Below are positions 13,451 through 17,274 of a stretch of 17,274 bases of DNA, in pieces. The translations under genes were made by a program, and so were the position numbers. Source of the DNA: Nitrospinae bacterium AH_259_B05_G02_I21. Lineage in GTDB: Bacteria; JADFOP01. Each line of letters starts with the position of its first letter. Position 1 is the first letter of the stretch. The notes under the pieces are model-generated. The model worked only from the letters and a program-made list of their open reading frames with translations, was not told the DNA's origin and did no database searches. The DNA lies in the NCBI GenBank assembly GCA_027717595.1, contig JALLOF010000032.1, positions 1-17,274 on the forward strand, written 5' to 3'.

Positions 13451-14179
13451 ATGCGTTCGCTTCTCTTTATGGGGGCCATAGGCATCCTGGTGCTGGGGCT
13501 GGCCGTTGGAGTATCGGCCGAGCCCTACGCCGCCGGGTATGTGGGTGGCGCTCTCCCATTCGATCAGGACACCTTTTCCGAAAACCCCCTCGATATCACC
13601 ATCACCGACTTTAAACCCGAAGACTCGGTGGTGTTCGGGGCAAAGGGAGGCTACTGGTTCGACAACTTCCCGTACATCGGAATCGAGGGGAACGTCCAGG
13701 CCTGGTTCCCAGACATTGATGACCAAAACGTCGTGGTGACCAAGCTTGTGGGGAGCGGCTCCGAGAGCGCCTCGAACAAACGGTTTGCTGCTGAGGTCGA
13801 TGCCATCAGCATGGCCGTGGTGCTTCTGGGGCGCTATCCCATCGAGCATTCTATCGGGACCTTCGTTCCCTACGCAGGCGGTGGCATTGGGTGGACGCAC
13901 GTCGATTTCAGCAGAGCGCAGTTCGACAGCCTGGACGTCAGGGCCGACGATGACCTATTCCCCCATGTCCAGGTGCAGGGGGGGCTGAAGTACTTCTTCC
14001 CGAACATCCCGAACCTCGGCCTCTTCGTCGAGTACATGTACCAGAAAAAGCATTTCGACACGACGATTGGTTTAGATGGGTCGGACCCTAACGATCTGGT
14101 GACGATCGAGGTCGATTTCGAAAACCAGTTCATCCAGGGAGGGGTTGAGTGGCGGTTCTGGGACCCCTTCGCGCAGTAA
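13451..14179 (+). CDS. Outer-membrane beta-barrel protein
   Basis: The 242-residue precursor has a Sec signal peptide: MRSL, a hydrophobic core to about residue 19, and a likely cleavage after VSA at about 22. The mature part alternates short amphipathic strands rich in Gly and aromatics (YAAGYVGGALP, VFGAKGGYWF, YIGIEGNVQAWF, FVPYAGGGIGWTHV, VQGGLKYFF, LGLFVEYMY) and ends in FIQGGVEWRFW, which resembles a C-terminal insertion signal. This matches small eight-strand barrels of the OmpA/OmpW-like superfamily in the outer membrane. Substrate or binding partner is unknown. ATG 13451 is chosen because AAGGAGG sits seven bases upstream. It is transcribed alone from its own promoter with a long leader. 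Confidence 0.85.
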   Translation: MRSLLFMGAIGILVLGLAVGVSAEPYAAGYVGGALPFDQDTFSENPLDITITDFKPEDSVVFGAKGGYWFDNFPYIGIEGNVQAWFPDIDDQNVVVTKLVGSGSESASNKRFAAEVDAISMAVVLLGRYPIEHSIGTFVPYAGGGIGWTHVDFSRAQFDSLDVRADDDLFPHVQVQGGLKYFFPNIPNLGLFVEYMYQKKHFDTTIGLDGSDPNDLVTIEVDFENQFIQGGVEWRFWDPFAQ

Positions 14180-14355
14180 GAGGATTTGGAGTCGTACCGG
14201 ACCGCTGGCTTGGTAGGCGGTTAGATAAGATTTCGAAAAGTTTTTGATGGGCGGCCCACAAAAGGCCTGTGTGCCTCAAGAACGACGAAGGCCGCTTGGC
14301 ATGTGCCGTCTCGGCGCTTGGCGGCCGAATCGTGTCGTAGCAACCTAGCCCTTCC

Positions 14356-14384
14356 TTTACATCTTTCCTCTCCTCGCCTATAGT
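14356..14384 (+). promoter_or_regulatory. Sigma70 promoter of the methyltransferase/reductase gene
   Basis: TTTACA at 14356-14361 and TATAGT at 14379-14384 are separated by 17 bases (5/6 matches to each consensus). Initiation near 14391 gives a leader of about 36 bases containing the ribosome binding site GGAGGG. The short leader leaves no room for a SAM riboswitch. Upstream, GGCCGC (14290-14295) can pair with GCGGCC (14321-14326). Confidence 0.6.
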
Positions 14385-14426
14385 TATATTTCCTAAACGG
14401 CAGGACCAACCTTGGAGGGATAGGCG

Positions 14427-16286
14427 ATGGCTCATCCCTTGCTCGAGCGTCTCTCGCGCGGGCTCATCCTTTCGGACGGGGCCATGGGGACGATGCTCTA
14501 TGATCGCGGGGTGTCGTTTGAGCACTGCTTTGAGGAGCTCAACCGCTCGAACCCCTCCCTCGTCCAAGACATCCATCTGGCCTACATTCGCGCCGGCAGC
14601 GAGCTGATCGAGACCAATACCTTCGGGGCCAACCGGGTACGGCTGGCCTCCTATGGGATGGAATCAAGGGTCAGGGAGTTTACCCTCTGGGGAGGCAAAA
14701 CGGCCAAGTATGCCAGGGACATCTCGGGCGAGCCGGTCATCATCGCGGGAGCCATCGGGCCGTTGGGCAAGCCCCTTAGGCCAGTGGGAAAGATTACCCG
14801 CGAGGAGGCCCGGGCCATCTTCCGCGAGGCGGCCGAGGGGCTCTTGGAGGGCGGTGTGGATTGTTTCATGATTGAAACCGCCTACGATTTAACCGAGGCG
14901 ACCGAAGCCATCCTCGCCATCCAGGAGACCACCGACCTGCCCATCATTGCCCAGATGACCTTCGACGAAGAAGGCAAAACCCCTCGCGGCCACACAGTTG
15001 AGGATGTCGTCGAGGGGCTTTCCGCCCTGGACGTGGCCGTCATTGGGGCCAACTGCTCCGTGGGGCCCCAGGCCCTGCTCGATGTCATCCGACGGATGCA
15101 CGAGTTGACCGATCTGCCGCTCAGCGTCCATCCCAACGCCGGGATGCCCCGCATCATCCAGGACCGCTACATTTATCTTTCGTCGCCGGTGTACGTGGCC
15201 GAGTACGCCGTGGCGTTTGCCGAGGCCGGCGCTCAGATTATCGGCGGCTGCTGCGGGACGACGCCGGACCATATCGCTGCCATGCGGGAGGCCTTGGTCA
15301 AGCTGCGCCCGCCTGTGGAGTCGGTCGCCGCCGCCCACCGCGACACCGTCGAGGTCGGACGCGAAGAAGAGGTCGTCGCCCCGCCCACCAAGGCCAAGAG
15401 CCACTTGGCGCAACTGATCGAGGTGGACCACTTTGTGGTGAGCGTCGAGGTGGACCCCCCGAAGGGAACGAACCCGAGGAAAGATATCGAGGGAGCTGCG
15501 ATGCTGAAGGCCGTCGGAGCGGACCTCATCAACGTCGCCGACAGCCCGATGGCCCGCGTCCGGATGGGCTGTATGGCCATGGCCTACCTCATTCAACGGG
15601 AGGTGGGGATCGAGACCATCATCCACTTCACCACGCGGGATAGAAACCTCATGGGCCTCCAGAGCGACCTGCTCGGGGCGCACGCCGTAGGCATACGCAA
15701 CATACTGGCCCTCACGGGCGACCCCCCCCGGATTGGCGACTGTCAGGACGCCACGCCCGTCTATGACGTCGATAGCGTGGGGCTCATCCACATTCTTCGG
15801 AACCTCAACGAAGGCAAGGACTTGTCAGACAATTCTATTGGCGAGCCGGCGCGGTTTTTCATTATTTGTGCCGTAAACCCGGCCGATCCTGACCTGGATG
15901 CGGAGATGGGCCGATTCCGCAAGAAGATTGAGGCCGGGGCGGAGTTGGCGATGACCCAGCCGCTGTATGAGATCCCCACCCTCCTGCGGTTTCTCGAGCG
16001 GTGCGAGAAAATCGGTCTCAACATCCCGATCTTACTCGGTGTCTTGCCGCTGATGAGCTTCCGCCATGCCTCCTTTCTTCACAACGAAGTTCCGGGCATT
16101 GAGATACCCGAGGTCATGCGCAAACGCCTCCAGGATGCCGGGGACAAGGCCCGTCAGGCAGGTGTCGAGTTGGCCACGGAGCTTCTCCTGGAAGCCGTGC
16201 CCTTGGTGAAGGGCACCTACCTCATGCCATCCTTCGGCCGCTACGAGGTGGTTGCCGATATCGTCAAGGAGCTGCGTCAAAGCTGA
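14427..16286 (+). CDS. Bifunctional homocysteine S-methyltransferase / 5,10-methylenetetrahydrofolate reductase
   Basis: The 619-residue fusion joins two methionine-cycle activities. Residues 1-300 form a homocysteine S-methyltransferase barrel: LSDGAMGTML at about 15-24, ETNTFGAN near 53, and the zinc ligands C210 (GANCSVGP) and C275/C276 (GGCCGTTP), all intact. A linker of about 30 residues leads to a MetF-type FAD barrel (about 330-619) with VSVEVDPPKG, HFTTRDRN, LALTGDPP and MTQPLYE. The architecture and length match the Bacillus YitJ type. It would make methyl-THF and transfer methyl groups to homocysteine. No B12-binding module is present, so the methyl donor or partner is unclear. The start is supported by GGAGGG seven bases upstream. 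The AsnC-domain gene follows after 33 bases, probably in one operon. Confidence 0.93.
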   Translation: MAHPLLERLSRGLILSDGAMGTMLYDRGVSFEHCFEELNRSNPSLVQDIHLAYIRAGSELIETNTFGANRVRLASYGMESRVREFTLWGGKTAKYARDISGEPVIIAGAIGPLGKPLRPVGKITREEARAIFREAAEGLLEGGVDCFMIETAYDLTEATEAILAIQETTDLPIIAQMTFDEEGKTPRGHTVEDVVEGLSALDVAVIGANCSVGPQALLDVIRRMHELTDLPLSVHPNAGMPRIIQDRYIYLSSPVYVAEYAVAFAEAGAQIIGGCCGTTPDHIAAMREALVKLRPPVESVAAAHRDTVEVGREEEVVAPPTKAKSHLAQLIEVDHFVVSVEVDPPKGTNPRKDIEGAAMLKAVGADLINVADSPMARVRMGCMAMAYLIQREVGIETIIHFTTRDRNLMGLQSDLLGAHAVGIRNILALTGDPPRIGDCQDATPVYDVDSVGLIHILRNLNEGKDLSDNSIGEPARFFIICAVNPADPDLDAEMGRFRKKIEAGAELAMTQPLYEIPTLLRFLERCEKIGLNIPILLGVLPLMSFRHASFLHNEVPGIEIPEVMRKRLQDAGDKARQAGVELATELLLEAVPLVKGTYLMPSFGRYEVVADIVKELRQS

Positions 16287-16318
16287 TGGATCGCGTCCTC
16301 CCCCCCTGAAGGAGGGGC

Positions 16319-16368
16319 TATGATTCGCGGCTTTATCCTTATCAGTCTGTTGGCGGGATTCGAGGCGA
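16319..16368 (+). repeat. 50-bp inverted repeat, copy 1
   Basis: This copy covers the ATG and first 16 codons of the AsnC-domain gene. It is the exact reverse complement of 17225-17274. The native-looking context here (proper RAM domain start, ribosome binding site) suggests this is the original copy. Confidence 0.95.
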
Positions 16369-16553
16369 GCGCCATTTCACAAATCACGGTGATACCAGGC
16401 GTCCAAGATGTCACCCCCGTCTTTGGCCAGTGGGATGCCATCGTGGTGGCTGAGGCCGATAGCCTCCACGCTATGGCGACCCTGGTGGTCAATCAGGTCA
16501 GAGGCGTCCAGGGGGTGGACCGCACCGAGACCCTCATCGCGACCGAGCTGTAG
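16320..16553 (+). CDS. Stand-alone Lrp/AsnC ligand-binding (RAM) domain protein
   Basis: The 77-residue protein matches the C-terminal effector domain of Lrp/AsnC regulators without the DNA-binding helix-turn-helix. It has the opening strand [10 protein letters not shown], the IPGV motif with VQDVTPVFG, the strand WDAIVVAEAD and the closing VQGVDRTETLI. Such single-domain proteins form dimers and higher rings and bind small molecules, often amino acids. It lies 33 bases after the methionine-cycle fusion gene, so a link to methionine or a related ligand is plausible but inferred. The ribosome binding site GGAGG (16311-16315) can pair with CCTCC (16297-16301), which might tune translation. Its first 50 bases recur inverted at the right edge of the window. 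Confidence 0.85.
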   Translation: MIRGFILISLLAGFEASAISQITVIPGVQDVTPVFGQWDAIVVAEADSLHAMATLVVNQVRGVQGVDRTETLIATEL

Positions 16554-16595
16554 GTCTGGGCTTCACGATTCCCATCGCTCCGAGACGACTATCCC

Positions 16596-17273
16596 TCAGG
16601 ACCCGTGTGGCGCCGAGCCGGAGGTTTGCAGGGCGCTGATTGCCACAGTATTGACGATGTCTTCGGGCGTGCAGCCTCGGGAGAGGTCGTTCACCGGTTT
16701 GCGCAGCCCCTGGACGATGGGCCCCACGGCCTCGGCGCTTCCCAGGCGCTGGACCAGCTTGTAGGCGATGTTGCCGGAGTCGAGGTCCGGGAAGATGAGG
16801 ACGTTGGCCCGGCCCCCTACGGGGCTCTCCGGGGATTTCGCGGCGGCCACGTCCGCCACCAAGGCGGCGTCGCCCTGTAGCTCGCCGTCAATCACCAACC
16901 CTGGCGCCCGCTGACGGGCGATGGCCGTGGCCTGGCGGACCTTCTCCACCCGCGGCCCCTCGGCGCTCCCCTTCGTTGAATACGAGAGCATGGCCACACG
17001 GGGCTCCACGCCCAGCAGCGCCCGGGCGGAGCCGGCCGTCACGATGGCTATATCGGCGAGCTGCTCTGCCGTGGGGTCCGGCACCACGCCGCAGTCGGCG
17101 AAGAGCAACGCTCCCTCGACGCCGAACGAGGCGTCGGGAACCACCATGAGGAAGAAGCTTGATACGACCGAGATGCCGGCGGCGGGTCGCACGACCTGGA
17201 GCGCCGGGCGAAGGACGTCGCTGGTCGCCTCGAATCCCGCCAACAGACTGATAAGGATAAAGCCGCGAATCAT
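16596..17273 (-). CDS. pta: Phosphate acetyltransferase, C-terminal part with a foreign N-terminus
   Basis: From residue 17 on, this 225-residue frame is a clear phosphate acetyl/butyryltransferase: [63 protein letters not shown] and the signature [13 protein letters not shown] with catalytic-type S198, R199 and D205. The enzyme interconverts acetyl-CoA and acetyl phosphate. Full-length Pta is about 330 residues, so roughly the first 110-125 residues are missing. In their place the frame begins with 16 residues identical to the AsnC-domain protein, encoded by the 50-bp inverted repeat. This is probably an artefact at a contig end rather than a true fusion, and the real gene should continue beyond 17274. 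It converges on the AsnC gene with 42 bases between the stops. Confidence 0.85.
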   Translation of the reverse strand: MIRGFILISLLAGFEATSDVLRPALQVVRPAAGISVVSSFFLMVVPDASFGVEGALLFADCGVVPDPTAEQLADIAIVTAGSARALLGVEPRVAMLSYSTKGSAEGPRVEKVRQATAIARQRAPGLVIDGELQGDAALVADVAAAKSPESPVGGRANVLIFPDLDSGNIAYKLVQRLGSAEAVGPIVQGLRKPVNDLSRGCTPEDIVNTVAISALQTSGSAPHGS

Positions 17274-17274
17274 A
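17225..17274 (-). repeat. 50-bp inverted repeat, copy 2, at the window edge
   Basis: This is an exact reverse complement of 16319-16368 that reaches the last base of the window. It replaces the expected pta sequence upstream of TSDVLRP. The repeat may extend further outside the window. Confidence 0.95.

Overview
The window looks like a contig from an uncultured Gram-negative bacterium. Most of it has high GC content, it encodes a secreted outer-membrane beta-barrel protein, and its metabolic genes are typical of environmental lineages. The lineage cannot be fixed from this sequence; Desulfobacterota, Methylomirabilota, Nitrospinota and Tectomicrobia-like groups are all possible. Both edges cut genes.

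Left part (1-1451). This is an AT-richer accessory segment. It holds the start of an unknown gene running off the left edge and a large, apparently orphan PIN-domain protein (243-1100, minus strand) with an extended -10 promoter so close to its ATG that the mRNA should be leaderless. A 300-base non-coding stretch follows with hairpins and three 10-bp tandem repeats, ending at a 50-base 3' fragment of a tRNA gene (1402-1451) with no 5' half. That pattern fits the distal end of an element integrated into a tRNA gene, the element lying to the left.

Core part (1452-17274). A cold-shock protein gene is bracketed by two strong intrinsic terminators, one of them upstream in its probable leader. A CaCA-family cation antiporter gene lies on the minus strand. 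A tight plus-strand alpha-glucan operon follows: malQ (GH77), a GH57/DUF3536 glycosidase and treY (GH13 maltooligosyltrehalose synthase), separated by 20 and 9 bases. A 52-codon reading frame joins treY to a class I fructose-bisphosphate aldolase gene by stop/start overlaps. Together these genes handle glycogen or maltodextrin, make the trehalose precursor and feed sugar to glycolysis; treZ is not in the window.

A 730-base gene-free stretch (12183-12913) holds an unusual cluster of seven TTAGACAC-type octamers in two orientations, next to an intact tRNA-Val(UAC). An outer-membrane protein follows, with a clear sigma70 promoter and a 230-base structured leader. Then come a fused homocysteine S-methyltransferase/methylenetetrahydrofolate reductase with its own promoter, and a stand-alone Lrp/AsnC ligand-binding domain protein.

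The right edge carries the 3' part of a phosphate acetyltransferase gene on the minus strand. Its first 16 codons are an exact inverted copy of the start of the AsnC-domain gene, through a perfect 50-bp inverted repeat ending at the last base of the window. This is most likely an assembly or amplification chimera, although an invertible segment cannot be excluded from sequence alone.
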